From positions 1 through 53,117 of IMG/VR virus record IMGVR_UViG_3300009705_000021: a stretch of 53,117 nucleotides of DNA; one strand, 5' to 3'. A model generated the notes under the pieces. It made no database searches, had not been told where the DNA came from, and was given only the letters and a program-made list of their open reading frames with translations. The DNA comes from a virus. Shown one piece after another: positions 24,784 to 33,637 of this stretch. Each line of letters starts with the position of its first letter. The stretch's first letter is position 1. Position numbers and translations under genes: made by a program.

Positions 24784-25272
24784 TTAAAACGATGATGGTT
24801 TTCGTTCACAGTTAGCGTATATGTCATTTGTGTTGACCGTCTGCGTTGATGATGAAAACCAATCCAACACATCTTCAAAGTTTTCAAGGGAGAATACCCT
24901 AATAAAATCACAAGAATTATGTTGTCTAATCCACGGGTCTCTATCAAGGTGGGGAATGTCATTAACATCATCAGCAAAGACCACGACAGGAATATCCCAC
25001 ATTTTAGCATAGACCATTTCCATAGCAGTTCCTACTGAATGCACTTTTTTCATCCAATTAACAACCATGATGTCGCAATCACGCAACAACATTAAATCTC
25101 TATCGGGAATCAGCGAACGGTAATTATCATCAGTGGATAAACGGTCTGCTATTGGGTTCACAGCAGTAAAGCCCCACTTAGAGCATACTTCTTCTGCCCA
25201 CTCACGCCATTGCTGACTGTAATGAAATGCGGCTTCTCCTTTATGTATTTGACCGGATAGATAAACTTTCAT
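24784..25272 (-). CDS. Nucleoside 2-deoxyribosyltransferase-like protein
   Basis: 162 residues from ATG 25272, overlapping the HTH gene as ATGA. KVYLSGQI at the start, RDLMLLRDCDIMVVNW in the middle and SVGTAMEMVYAKMWDIPVVVF match the Rossmann-like core of the family (D near the base site, catalytic Glu in GxxxE). The role is probably nucleotide or nucleoside salvage or clearing; substrate unknown. Lies just upstream of PolB. Confidence 0.7.
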   Translation of the reverse strand: MKVYLSGQIHKGEAAFHYSQQWREWAEEVCSKWGFTAVNPIADRLSTDDNYRSLIPDRDLMLLRDCDIMVVNWMKKVHSVGTAMEMVYAKMWDIPVVVFADDVNDIPHLDRDPWIRQHNSCDFIRVFSLENFEDVLDWFSSSTQTVNTNDIYANCERKPSSF

Positions 25273-25571
25273 CAAGCAGACCTCCGACCTCTGCTTCGGG
25301 ATGGGATGCCGTGCTTAACGAGCCATTGGTTGATTGTCATTGGTGATACACCGCAAAGGTCTGCAATTTCTTTTAGCGTTTTGTTTTCGGTGTGGTAGAT
25401 GTTTGCTAACCACTCACGGTCACGGTAAGGTGCGCCTTGCTCAGCAAGCCCTGCTGAAAGGTTGACCCAATGTAGGGTATCATTTAATGAGATTAAAACC
25501 CGTGAATTAAGTATCAATTCAGTTTCAGTCTCATTTCCGTCTTCTTCTATTATTAGTTTGTAGTTTGGCAT
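25272..25571 (-). CDS. Helix-turn-helix protein
   Basis: 99 residues. The C-terminal half is a homeodomain-like HTH (DREWLANIYHTENKTLKEIA, then LCGVSPMTINQWLVKHGIP), followed by a basic tail (SRSRGRRSA). The N-terminal half is a small acidic beta domain. It is a likely DNA-binding regulator or DNA-end factor. First gene after its own TATA box. Confidence 0.65.
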   Translation of the reverse strand: MPNYKLIIEEDGNETETELILNSRVLISLNDTLHWVNLSAGLAEQGAPYRDREWLANIYHTENKTLKEIADLCGVSPMTINQWLVKHGIPSRSRGRRSA

Positions 25572-25623
25572 AGGTTCATAACCTGCCCAAAGGGGCTTCT
25601 ATGTTCACTCCTACCATTACCCC

Positions 25624-25631
25624 TATATAAG
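25624..25631 (-). promoter_or_regulatory. TATA box of the HTH gene
   Basis: CTTATATA on the minus strand followed by GGGG, 52 bp from ATG 25571, so a leader of about 30 nt is expected. The same CTTATATAGGGG string recurs before the clamp gene and the SSB-like gene. Confidence 0.55.
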
Positions 25632-25651
25632 TATGTTTATAGAGTAGGCGG

Positions 25652-26626
25652 TCAAAGCCACTCAATAGGTGAGGGTAGTGGTTGCCAAAACGCTTCATAT
25701 TGTTCCTTAGTGAGTTTATCCACCACGATTTTGTGCATCTGTTTCTTTCCAATCGGTCTAAGTTTTTCTTTTGCTTTTATCGAGCCAGCACCACGCACTG
25801 CCGCACCTCGATTAACAGGTGTCCCACTATGCTCCCCATCATCAGCCCAACGCTTTGCCGCATAATGGAGCAGTATCAGTGTTGGCTCTTTAACGATGTT
25901 GTCTTGATAATCGACACACGCTGTATTGTTGATTATACCGTTGCCGGTTCTTTCAGTAATCAAATAACCGAGACACTTATCCCCTTGCATGATAAAGACC
26001 GCTAAATGGTTTTCGGGGGCATGACGAGCCACACCATTAAAGTTCTCAACAAAGAAGGTTTGTTGCCATGCTTTCTTGTCTCGTTGTTTCAACCACCGAC
26101 GTGTCAGTAGGCACGCCGACTCAATAACTTCACCTTCAACCCCCCCACGATATAGGCGAATGTCAATATCACCCGACTCCAACAGGCGTAGGGCGTGGTT
26201 ACATGGGCGGCGTAATTGATTCTTATTCACCCCGTATCTATCGCTGAACGCATCAAGACGATACACATACTCTGCATTCCCCTTATCTGCTTTCATCTCC
26301 CAAGCCCACTTGCATTCTTTAATGTCTTCATCGGACATTAAGGTCGTGATATTTTCATGTGCAAACATGAGCATTACTTCTGCTGACTTGTCACCGATAG
26401 GAGGGATAATCAAATAGCATACAGGTGTTCCCATGATAGACCGCTTCTTGATAATACATAGACAGTCCTCAACAATTCCCCATTTGAATACATGAGGTTG
26501 GTGCATTAGTCTTAGGGGGGATTCATAGAATCGAGCGAAGGTGCGGTTGTATCTATGCAACCATTCGGTCAGCATAGGGTAATCATCAATAGTGAACCCT
26601 TTGAAGTGTGACAGATTCAAAGCCAT
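25652..26626 (-). CDS. DUF2156/GNAT-like acyl- or aminoacyl-transferase
   Basis: 324 residues. AEYVYRLDAFSDRYG followed by NKNQLRRPCN resembles the DUF2156 (phosphatidylglycerol lysyltransferase C-terminal) signature. VNRGAAVRGAGSIKAKEKLRP corresponds to the late GNAT motif with the conserved Asn-Arg-Gly and Lys-x-Lys-x-x-Pro. Substrate unknown. Its ATG lies inside the end of the methyltransferase gene (10-bp overlap), so the two are made together. It ends PIEWL. A DNA-modification role is speculative. Confidence 0.6.
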   Translation of the reverse strand: MALNLSHFKGFTIDDYPMLTEWLHRYNRTFARFYESPLRLMHQPHVFKWGIVEDCLCIIKKRSIMGTPVCYLIIPPIGDKSAEVMLMFAHENITTLMSDEDIKECKWAWEMKADKGNAEYVYRLDAFSDRYGVNKNQLRRPCNHALRLLESGDIDIRLYRGGVEGEVIESACLLTRRWLKQRDKKAWQQTFFVENFNGVARHAPENHLAVFIMQGDKCLGYLITERTGNGIINNTACVDYQDNIVKEPTLILLHYAAKRWADDGEHSGTPVNRGAAVRGAGSIKAKEKLRPIGKKQMHKIVVDKLTKEQYEAFWQPLPSPIEWL

Positions 26627-27870
26627 TCCAAATCCTCAAGTTTATCCTCAAGGTCTAAGAAAGGGTATTCCTCTTTAATTTGACTTGGGTCGCCCTTGAA
26701 GAATATGAGAATGTTTTGATGTGTCTTACCGAGTTTACGATTCTGTGCAAATTGCTTGTGAATGCGTATAGGTAAAGACCCAGCAACAGTCAGCAGAATA
26801 CATTCATTATAGAGTTTAGCCCCTGCGTCTTCAAACGCACTGATAGTGTCGCTTACGAAGTTCCGATAGAAACCATCCTTGTCTCTGTAATCACCAACAA
26901 CAAAAATTGCGAACCGATTATTGTTAAGACAGGCCACCGATTCTTTGATAATTTCTCGGTATGCTTCAATAAATCCTTCATGGGTCATAGTGGATAAATC
27001 CTTTGGGTCTTCGGAATATACTTCGAGGTCACCGTATGGTGGGCAAGAAAACACAAGGTCATGATTGCCACCGAGGTGTTCTTTAATATCCAAAGCGTCT
27101 CCAACACACCAATTAGGCATAGGTTTTCCATCCTCGCCTTGAAGAATCTCTAATCCTTGAATCCTATTTGCTTGCACTTGTTCAGCACGCAACTCCATTC
27201 CCGAGTATTGATACCCGAGTTCAGCCGCAACAATACCACGCACTGAACCACCACAGAAAGGGTCAAGTATTTTGCCGTCAAGTGGAGTAAACCAACGATA
27301 CATCAATTCACACACAACAGGGTCGAATATACTTGTACCTGCCGCACGGCGAGCCGTTCCGGTTTCGGTAGCCCATTCGGGTTTTAGACCTTCATTGTTA
27401 AGGTTGGAGTTCAAATCGGATTGAAAGCGACTATTGTCTTGCAGTGTTGCTTTCATACCATCGTCGGTTGAATGCAACCAAACACTATTTTTACCTGTGC
27501 CTCCTCCCGGAATTGCTCGTAAATCCTTTTCTTTCTTTGATTCGTTCCACTGTTGTTTGTCTCCAATAGCGAAGGTCTTTGCACTTGCACCCTTAGATGC
27601 TGATGCGGCGACCACTTCATCGGATAGAAGGACACCTTGTTTCTGTAATTGCTCTATATCATATGCTTTCTTACCATACATGTAGGTTTGATTGCTCTTT
27701 GACATAGCGATAAGTGCTTCACCACGACCCAATTCACTTCGGATGCCTTTAGCAAGCCACCATCGTTTCTTCTCTTGATGATAACCTTGTTGAGCATTTA
27801 TTACACTGAATGGTGGAGCACCGTAGCGTTGCACCAATGTTGCTCGTTGAATGTGTCTTTCAATTGACAT
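26617..27870 (-). CDS. DNA adenine/cytosine-N4 methyltransferase
   Basis: 417 residues from ATG 27870, preceded by GAGGTGAT. N-terminus: YGAPPFSVINAQQGYHQEKK with ELGRGEAL, the block seen in phage ParB-associated methylases. The SAM-binding motif is ILDPFCGGSVRGIVAAELGY (about residue 205), and the catalytic motif is SCPPYGDLE (about 285). Solitary, with no restriction enzyme, so probably for host-evasion or replication marking. Ends DLEWL. Lies between the clamp and the GNAT-like gene. Confidence 0.85.
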   Translation of the reverse strand: MSIERHIQRATLVQRYGAPPFSVINAQQGYHQEKKRWWLAKGIRSELGRGEALIAMSKSNQTYMYGKKAYDIEQLQKQGVLLSDEVVAASASKGASAKTFAIGDKQQWNESKKEKDLRAIPGGGTGKNSVWLHSTDDGMKATLQDNSRFQSDLNSNLNNEGLKPEWATETGTARRAAGTSIFDPVVCELMYRWFTPLDGKILDPFCGGSVRGIVAAELGYQYSGMELRAEQVQANRIQGLEILQGEDGKPMPNWCVGDALDIKEHLGGNHDLVFSCPPYGDLEVYSEDPKDLSTMTHEGFIEAYREIIKESVACLNNNRFAIFVVGDYRDKDGFYRNFVSDTISAFEDAGAKLYNECILLTVAGSLPIRIHKQFAQNRKLGKTHQNILIFFKGDPSQIKEEYPFLDLEDKLEDLEWL

Positions 27871-27875
27871 ACTAA

Positions 27876-28691
27876 TCACCTCTTTAGGACAGATGCTTGG
27901 TAAATCCAATCACCATTGTCGAAGCGAATGATGGCACGAATACCTTGACCTTCGGGGCGGAAATCAATAAAGTGCAAATGAACCTCGCCACCGTAGTTAG
28001 AAATGATTTGGTCTATCCCACCTTCAAGTGTCGTTTTGAAGTCTTCACCGGAATGAGAATCACTAAGTGTTATGCTTGTTTGACCTTTAAGTGTGTCACC
28101 AACATGAAGCGATAGTGTTCCCGTGTTATGCTCGAATGCAAATTGATTCAGTTTTTGACCATTGATATTGTCACAGCGCATAGCACTTGCGAGTTCTCCA
28201 CATGGTAGTGTAGCCTTGAAGAATGGTGCTCGGGTTGAACCGTCACGCATTATGTAACCTTCTTCACTGATTTGAGCAGATAAGCCAACAGATTTTTCCT
28301 CCCATTCACTGATTGTTTCATTGGAATGAGGAAACGCCAAAGCACCTGCCTCAGCATTAAGCGAGGTTTGTTTCTTGCCGGATTTGATACGAAGCATTCC
28401 TCCGTCTTGTTTGATAGTGACTTCACCACTGTGAGCACTTAACACACCCATAAGTCTTTCAATGTCGGGTACAACAAGACCTTCTTCTGCCTCATCCCAC
28501 TTTGCTCCGATAGTAAATGTACCAATAGATGTTCGACCATCACGGACAAGTGAAGTAGTGGATGCTGATGTGCCGTCTTCGGTAGGCCGAAGGACACAAG
28601 CAATAACCTGCTGTTGAGGTTTTCCGTTCACGAATTGTTTTCTGCTTGTAATCTCTAATAGATTCTTTAGTGCGCCGCTTGTTGTCTGCAT
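27876..28691 (-). CDS. PCNA-like sliding clamp
   Basis: 271 residues. The N-terminal half reads as a clamp domain: FTIGAKWDEAEEGLVVPDIERLM, SAHSGEVTIKQDGGMLRIKSG. The second half repeats an alternating-strand layout (LSLHVGDTLKGQTSITLSD, GGEVHLHFID). No interdomain connector is identifiable by eye. Assignment is supported by RFC, PolB and primase neighbours. A TATA box ends exactly 22 bp before the ATG. Confidence 0.65.
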   Translation of the reverse strand: MQTTSGALKNLLEITSRKQFVNGKPQQQVIACVLRPTEDGTSASTTSLVRDGRTSIGTFTIGAKWDEAEEGLVVPDIERLMGVLSAHSGEVTIKQDGGMLRIKSGKKQTSLNAEAGALAFPHSNETISEWEEKSVGLSAQISEEGYIMRDGSTRAPFFKATLPCGELASAMRCDNINGQKLNQFAFEHNTGTLSLHVGDTLKGQTSITLSDSHSGEDFKTTLEGGIDQIISNYGGEVHLHFIDFRPEGQGIRAIIRFDNGDWIYQASVLKR

Positions 28692-28713
28692 AATATCACC
28701 TGTCCGTTTCCCC

Positions 28714-28721
28714 TATATAAG
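28714..28721 (-). promoter_or_regulatory. TATA box of the clamp-methyltransferase-GNAT operon
   Basis: CTTATATA followed by GGGG on the minus strand, 22 bp from ATG 28691. Leaderless start predicted. Confidence 0.6.
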
Positions 28722-28731
28722 TATTTATAAT

Positions 28732-29007
28732 TTAAGAGGAATTATTAGGATTGAAGACGGGATTGTAATAAACATCAGCCACAGCGACCTTATTCATAGT
28801 AGCAACATATTGTGCTAATTGTTCGACCGCCGATGCCAATTGGTTACAGGAGGGACATTCTTGTTCTTGGTCAAATTGTTCTGCGAGTTCTTGAGATATC
28901 TTCTCTTCTAATCTCTCTATTGCGTCTTCAACATCACCAATTTTCTCCAGCAATTCTTTAATTGTTAAGTCCTCATCATCATCGGGTTCGTGTGTGTAAA
29001 TTGACAT
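28732..29007 (-). CDS. Small acidic coiled-coil protein with CxxC
   Basis: 91 residues from ATG 29007, with GAGGTGAT 6 bases upstream. Acidic start (HEPDDDEDL), a long coiled coil (IKELLEKIGDVEDAIERLEEK), then CPSC, which might pair across a dimer to hold zinc. Last gene of the SSB-like/RecA-like operon. Function unknown. Confidence 0.55.
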   Translation of the reverse strand: MSIYTHEPDDDEDLTIKELLEKIGDVEDAIERLEEKISQELAEQFDQEQECPSCNQLASAVEQLAQYVATMNKVAVADVYYNPVFNPNNSS

Positions 29008-29017
29008 ATTAATCACC

Positions 29018-29974
29018 TCAGTTATTCAATCCTAAGTCAGGTAGACCCTGCCACTTTGCTTTGCCACCTTTGACCGTAAGAATGTCATGGGTTTGTCCGA
29101 TAAACTCAGAGCCTTTACCCTTCATTTCCTCAACAGTCGCACGGATGACCCATTCGCCTGCGCTTAATGATTTATCCTCAGTAACACCTGCGGCTTCATC
29201 TCCCACTTTCATGTATCGAGCCATGAATAATTGTTGCGAGAAGATACGCTGTGTACCATCGACCCAATCGGGTTTTTCGCCAACAGTCATTAAGACCTTC
29301 TTACCAGACCCATCACTAACATATGTGCGGTGGGCTTTGAGGTGGAATGTGAAGAAAATCCTGTCGCAAGGTAACGAATGAATACGATTGATAGTATCTC
29401 TAAACAATTTGTTTCTTGTTCTCCATTCTGCTTGATTGAACCTGTCACCGTCTTCAACATTGATAGGTGACTTAGACCGATTCAGTAAGAACCAAGTCAT
29501 AGCAAACTCACACCATTTCATGTAAGTGGATGCTCCGTCAAATATGATAGCGGCAACATCTCCCTTTGCCACTTCTTCGGCGGCAAGCGAGACAAACCAT
29601 TCAGTCTTGCGTATTAGAGCAGGCCAGTCGGTTGAGTTATCATCATTGAAAAGTGATTCATCGAGTTCATCAAAAATACGAAAGATTTGAATGCTCGTGT
29701 CTTGTGGTGAAATGTGCTCCACCGTAGATTCTGCTGAGCAATCAAAGTCAAAAATTAGGACACGCTTCTTCTCCTTAATTTCTTTAGGTGTTCGAGCAAG
29801 GGATAAAGCCATACCTGTTTTAGCAGTATTCTCTTTGCCGACCAAAGCCATGCGAATAGGTGTTGTCCGAGCTCTTTGTGTCTGTCTGTCAAACTGTGCT
29901 CGATAATACTCTGCGTTATACTTTTCCGCAGGGTCAACCGTAGCACTTGCTTTTGCGCCCCAAGTGTTCGCCAT
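29018..29974 (-). CDS. RecA-like ATPase (Sak4/AAA_24-type recombinase)
   Basis: 318 residues. Walker A region MALVGKENTAKTGMALSLA (about residues 42-60), where the usual Gly before Lys-Thr is Ala; Walker B VAAIIFDGAST (about 140-150); then a sensor-like strand IFFTFHLKAHR. This is the architecture of phage single-domain RecA relatives that load on ssDNA. The start codon overlaps the stop of the OB-fold gene by one base, as expected for a recombinase/SSB pair. Confidence 0.75.
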   Translation of the reverse strand: MANTWGAKASATVDPAEKYNAEYYRAQFDRQTQRARTTPIRMALVGKENTAKTGMALSLARTPKEIKEKKRVLIFDFDCSAESTVEHISPQDTSIQIFRIFDELDESLFNDDNSTDWPALIRKTEWFVSLAAEEVAKGDVAAIIFDGASTYMKWCEFAMTWFLLNRSKSPINVEDGDRFNQAEWRTRNKLFRDTINRIHSLPCDRIFFTFHLKAHRTYVSDGSGKKVLMTVGEKPDWVDGTQRIFSQQLFMARYMKVGDEAAGVTEDKSLSAGEWVIRATVEEMKGKGSEFIGQTHDILTVKGGKAKWQGLPDLGLNN

Positions 29975-31209
29975 CAGTCATCCCATCCTTCGGCATCTCC
30001 GCCACTTACAGGTGCGATAGCATCGGAACACCACCAACCGTGTGTAGTGAAGCGCATTTCATCGTCACGAGATTTGTAAGTCTGCCCAACAAGAAGCACT
30101 TGTGAGCCAAGCCCGAAGTCTAAAGAGGACTCTTGTGACTTAGGAATCATAAAATCAACAGTCGGTGCAAGGGAGGTTATATCCATGTCACCAACGGACA
30201 CAGTATAGCCACCTCTTTCTCGTGGGTCAATGTGAACCACTTCACCAACAACGCCGACCCATTGGTCCCACCAATCGGATGCGTCTTTATTATTGTCGTA
30301 ATAGTCTTCAAGGACACTGAAACCGGATAGAAGTCGACCAGCAGGGAATAATCCACCCAATAGGTCAGGTACGATACCTTCCGGACCGTTTTCACCCATT
30401 GCAAATGGTGGTGCTCCAATTATACCGGCAACCGCTTCATCAGCCAAAAACTCGCTGATTTGAGGCTTGCAGTACGCAACAGCATTATTGTTACGATTAG
30501 GTCTAAGTGAAATGCGACCCGGAGTGAATGTGCTATGCTGTAAGTCAGCCGCTTCTCCATTTGCTTTCACACTGATAAGGCGTAAGTCTCCTGTTTCACC
30601 AACAGGGCGACCCAAGAAAGACGATGTGCGTTCTTTCTCTTCTTGTGGGCGTGGTGCGCCATACTTGAAGTTCTTGTCTCCGGATGGGAATGCAGGTGTA
30701 GTATTGTTCCACACAATGTAAAAAGCATCTCCAATATCGAGTTCAACATGATTCTTAGGCAAAACAGTGACCGTTTCTTCGGTTGCACCTTCGCTGAAAG
30801 AATTACCGTTCAAGGATGGATTGTAATGCTTGGTGAAGCCTTCGCCCGAAGCCTCGTAATATACGAGTTTACCTGTACGGATAAGAGCCTTAGTAATGTC
30901 ATTAAGACCATTGATGTTGAGGTCTTTAGTCATACGAGTATATGCAATTTTGCCCCAATCCTTGTAAGGAGGACAACGGATAAACATACCTTCATACGCA
31001 ACGCATCCACTGCGAGCCGCTTTGTCACCAACAACCTTGAGTTGTCGACCAGCCACACGAGCCGCTAAGACGAGACAGGTGTCTTCATCCTTACCTGCGT
31101 TCAACCATGCGGCTTTGTTCTCAGCAAGCACTGCTTGCATTTTGTCCTCAAGTGCGGTTTGTGACACACCTAAGTTTTTGCTCAATTCTTCAATCATTTT
31201 TGCTGACAT
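29974..31209 (-). CDS. Candidate single-stranded DNA-binding protein (RPA/OB-fold-like)
   Basis: 411 residues. A helical N-terminus is followed by beta-rich segments. The late part (VGVVGEVVHIDPRERGGYTV, FGLGSQVLLVGQTYKSR) has the strand-loop-strand layout of an OB-fold, and the protein ends in an acidic GDAEGWDD tip like many SSBs. Coupled to the RecA-like gene. Family membership cannot be proved by eye. Confidence 0.5.
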   Translation of the reverse strand: MSAKMIEELSKNLGVSQTALEDKMQAVLAENKAAWLNAGKDEDTCLVLAARVAGRQLKVVGDKAARSGCVAYEGMFIRCPPYKDWGKIAYTRMTKDLNINGLNDITKALIRTGKLVYYEASGEGFTKHYNPSLNGNSFSEGATEETVTVLPKNHVELDIGDAFYIVWNNTTPAFPSGDKNFKYGAPRPQEEKERTSSFLGRPVGETGDLRLISVKANGEAADLQHSTFTPGRISLRPNRNNNAVAYCKPQISEFLADEAVAGIIGAPPFAMGENGPEGIVPDLLGGLFPAGRLLSGFSVLEDYYDNNKDASDWWDQWVGVVGEVVHIDPRERGGYTVSVGDMDITSLAPTVDFMIPKSQESSLDFGLGSQVLLVGQTYKSRDDEMRFTTHGWWCSDAIAPVSGGDAEGWDD

Positions 31210-31253
31210 ATTTATTCACTGTTTCCCGTCTACTATTGGCTACTAACTTCCCC

Positions 31254-31261
31254 TATATAAG
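31254..31261 (-). promoter_or_regulatory. TATA box of the SSB-like/RecA-like operon
   Basis: CTTATATA followed by GGGG on the minus strand, 44 bp from ATG 31209, so a leader of about 22 nt is expected. Confidence 0.55.
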
Positions 31262-31266
31262 CACTT

Positions 31267-32175
31267 CTATATTGTGAGCATTCGGCAGAAATTGTATGCC
31301 ACATACTCTTTAGGTACACCGCTAATGAGGTCTCGACGGCTAACGATTGCCGCTTCAATGACCTTTAGTTTTGCGTCATCGGATGCTTTGTTGTTGACCG
31401 CAAAGTCAAATACTATATCAATTGCATTCTTAGTATCAGCACCCATAAGGGCGACCGCCTTGCTTACATCACCATCCTTCATACAAAGTTTGAGTAATTT
31501 GCCCGCATCCACATCACTCTGTGTGATACTTAGGAGGAATTGTTGTCTTACTGTCCCTTTCATATATGAGGCGGCTTGTAATGCAGAGATAGCGTTCCGC
31601 ATATCCCCCTTGTGTCTATTGACAATGATTCTCAATTCATCGGGAGTCATTTCAACCGCTTCTTCAACGCAGATATGTTTTAATCTCTCATAAACCACTT
31701 CATCATCAATGGGTGCGAAGGTTCTAACTTGACACCTTGACTTGAGCCACGGAGAAACTTTATTCAAATCGTTGCAGGTTAAAATGAAATATCCCTGTGC
31801 GTTCTCGATAACTCCTTTCAGAGCATCCTGTGCCTGTGGAGTAACCCTGTCTGCTTCGTCAAGGAGGAATAGTGTTTCATACTGACCGATACGAGATAGT
31901 GGCATTACATCTTCCTCGATGAAATCAATTCCCCTTTGCTTCTTAGAGGATGCGTTAAACTCATGCAATTGAAAATCTAATTGGAGTGCCATGACACGAC
32001 CAAGTGTTGTCTTTCCGCTACCCGGTTCGGGCGAGTGGAATAAGTAATGTTGCATAGGAGCATCACCTTCAAGAATAGTTTTCATCTCGTCAGTAATAGT
32101 TTGCTGACCGACAACATCAATCAATTCCTTCGGCCTGTATTTCTCAACCCATATTTCCTTCATCATATTACTCAT
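31267..32175 (-). CDS. Replication factor C small subunit (clamp loader)
   Basis: 302 residues from ATG 32175. WVEKYRPKELIDVVGQ at the start is the RFC hallmark; Walker A PEPGSGKTTLG; Walker B LLDEADRVT; SRC motif in SPWLKSRCQV. The C-terminal collar domain is present. It loads the PCNA-like clamp. Only a small subunit is recognised; a large subunit may be host-supplied or missing. The start overlaps a 43-residue zinc gene. Confidence 0.93.
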   Translation of the reverse strand: MSNMMKEIWVEKYRPKELIDVVGQQTITDEMKTILEGDAPMQHYLFHSPEPGSGKTTLGRVMALQLDFQLHEFNASSKKQRGIDFIEEDVMPLSRIGQYETLFLLDEADRVTPQAQDALKGVIENAQGYFILTCNDLNKVSPWLKSRCQVRTFAPIDDEVVYERLKHICVEEAVEMTPDELRIIVNRHKGDMRNAISALQAASYMKGTVRQQFLLSITQSDVDAGKLLKLCMKDGDVSKAVALMGADTKNAIDIVFDFAVNNKASDDAKLKVIEAAIVSRRDLISGVPKEYVAYNFCRMLTI

Positions 32176-32299
32176 CCCCATACATGATAGACATAAGTTC
32201 GTTATGCTCATACTTCACATAACACTTGAAACACCTCAAAGACTGATGTATCTCGAGTCTTTCTTTACAATCAATACAGTGTGTTGGCCTGTCATCCAT
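32168..32299 (-). CDS. Small zinc-ribbon protein ahead of RFC
   Basis: 43 residues: CIDC at residues 8-11 and CFKC at 23-26, a compact two-knuckle ribbon. Its TATA box (32322-32329) is exactly 22 bp upstream, and its 3' end overlaps the RFC start by 8 bp, so it is the leader gene of the RFC transcript. Confidence 0.6.
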   Translation of the reverse strand: MDDRPTHCIDCKERLEIHQSLRCFKCYVKYEHNELMSIMYGDE

Positions 32300-32321
32300 A
32301 GTGTAAGCACACTACGCCACA

Positions 32322-32329
32322 TATATAAA
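32322..32329 (-). promoter_or_regulatory. TATA box of the zinc-ribbon/RFC operon
   Basis: TTTATATA on the minus strand, 22 bp before ATG 32299. Confidence 0.6.
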
Positions 32330-32337
32330 GATAGTGA

Positions 32338-32889
32338 TTAACCAATGTAGCCCGACATATAGAGCCACCACTCAACAAAGTCGTGAACCGATTCCCTGTC
32401 AGTAAAATCCGATTCAATTAAGAATGCTGGGACCCAAAAGTATTCATCCAAAGCGACTTCCGAATCATGGAATAAGAATCGCTCATCAGCACCCCTATCC
32501 ATTTGTTCCTCTGGAGTAATTTCAAGCACACCAACATGACCGCCTGCCTTTCTTATTGCTGATAACTCGTTGGGGTATCTAACATCATCAATTATTATAC
32601 GCTCGTGGTGACCGAACTGCTCAATAACCTTAGCAATCCAATAACTATCCCCCGACAATTCCCTTCGCATCTCGCCCCACGCTTGATACACTATTCGCAT
32701 ATCCTCTTTATTTGTTTCTTCTAATGCCTCAAGAGCAACAAGTGACATACCCATACCTCTCGCTACTTCACGCTTAACCTCAGTACCAAAGGATATGCGT
32801 TTGAATCCGAACCGATTGACTAAATGGTTAGCAAGAGTTGTCTTGCCGCTTCGCATTTTGCCCGCTATACCTAATATGCAGGGCTTCAT
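32338..32889 (-). CDS. Deoxynucleoside monophosphate kinase
   Basis: 183 residues from ATG 32889 (GGTGA just upstream). P-loop GIAGKMRSGKTTLANHL at the start, RISFGTEVKREVA, and IIIDDVRYPNE match phage dNMP kinases (DVRxPNE motif). It phosphorylates dNMPs to feed viral DNA synthesis. The frame stays open upstream with possible starts at 32925 and 32991; the latter would add a hydrophobic segment and overlap the previous gene, which I consider less likely. Confidence 0.8.
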   Translation of the reverse strand: MKPCILGIAGKMRSGKTTLANHLVNRFGFKRISFGTEVKREVARGMGMSLVALEALEETNKEDMRIVYQAWGEMRRELSGDSYWIAKVIEQFGHHERIIIDDVRYPNELSAIRKAGGHVGVLEITPEEQMDRGADERFLFHDSEVALDEYFWVPAFLIESDFTDRESVHDFVEWWLYMSGYIG

Positions 32890-32956
32890 CGTCACCTTAT
32901 CCTTGCGGCCTTCTTCTGCCCCCATAGTATAGCCAATGGCCGCTAATGTTATGAAA

Positions 32957-33361
32957 CTATGTCCTAAGACAAAGCAAACAATTCTCTTCATTAGGTGGTT
33001 TAATCCTTGTGCGACCACAAGCAACACATATTTTTGCCCTTTCTCTCTCCTTCTTCTTCAAAGTATTGACCGGCAGTGAGTATAGAATGTCTTCGTATGT
33101 GTGAATTAACTCCCTATTCAATAGGAATGATGGGACAGACCGATAACGACCATCACCACAGAATACACGCTTATTCTCACCCCTACTAATTTGGGGATTC
33201 TTTGATAGTAATGAGCCAAGTGAATTACCACTCGGTTCTGTAATAAGACCCCAACTCCCTGCTACTAATTTATCAAGGATTTCCTCTTTGGTCAAGGGTT
33301 CTGTTTCCTCCCAGAGCATATACACTATTGACCGCCGCACAGTAGAGTTGTTCCCTGCCAT
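32957..33361 (-). CDS. Winged-helix protein with C-terminal zinc knuckle
   Basis: 134 residues. Winged-helix-like N-terminus (RRSIVYMLWEETEPLTKEEILDKLV, SLGSLLSKNPQI, RYRSV), then a basic hinge and CVACGRTRIKPPNEENCLLC, a four-Cys site. A probable DNA-binding regulator. A CTATAAAG lies about 21 bp upstream of the ATG. Confidence 0.55.
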   Translation of the reverse strand: MAGNNSTVRRSIVYMLWEETEPLTKEEILDKLVAGSWGLITEPSGNSLGSLLSKNPQISRGENKRVFCGDGRYRSVPSFLLNRELIHTYEDILYSLPVNTLKKKERERAKICVACGRTRIKPPNEENCLLCLRT

Positions 33362-33381
33362 GTATAAGGCTCGAGGTCATG

Positions 33382-33389
33382 CTATAAAG
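33382..33389 (-). promoter_or_regulatory. TATA-like box of the winged-helix/zinc gene
   Basis: CTTTATAG on the minus strand, about 20 bp before ATG 33361. Weaker match than the other boxes. Confidence 0.4.
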
Positions 33390-33391
33390 GG

Positions 33392-33637
33392 TTATGGTTC
33401 AATACCTAACCAAAATGGTTGAGATAAACCATCTTCACTTATCATGGTATCGGTAGGCTCATCATAGTGGTGCTGTGCTTGTTGAATAATGGTTTGCGGT
33501 CTATTAGCCTTTCTCATTTCAAGAAGCCAATGCCCAAAACTCTCGACAGCAGGGGATAGAATAGCAAACATTAGAGCGCAAAACCACATTAGATAAACCG
33601 TTGCCGCCGCATCAAGAGGTATTTCAATTACAACCAC
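33392..33637 (-). CDS. Small single-pass membrane protein
   Basis: 81 residues. An N-terminal hydrophobic segment (ATVYLMWFCALMFAILSP, about residues 12-29) is followed by a polar tail rich in Gln and His. A GTG start inside the end of the preceding gene is assumed. Function unknown. Confidence 0.5.
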   Translation of the reverse strand: MVVIEIPLDAAATVYLMWFCALMFAILSPAVESFGHWLLEMRKANRPQTIIQQAQHHYDEPTDTMISEDGLSQPFWLGIEP

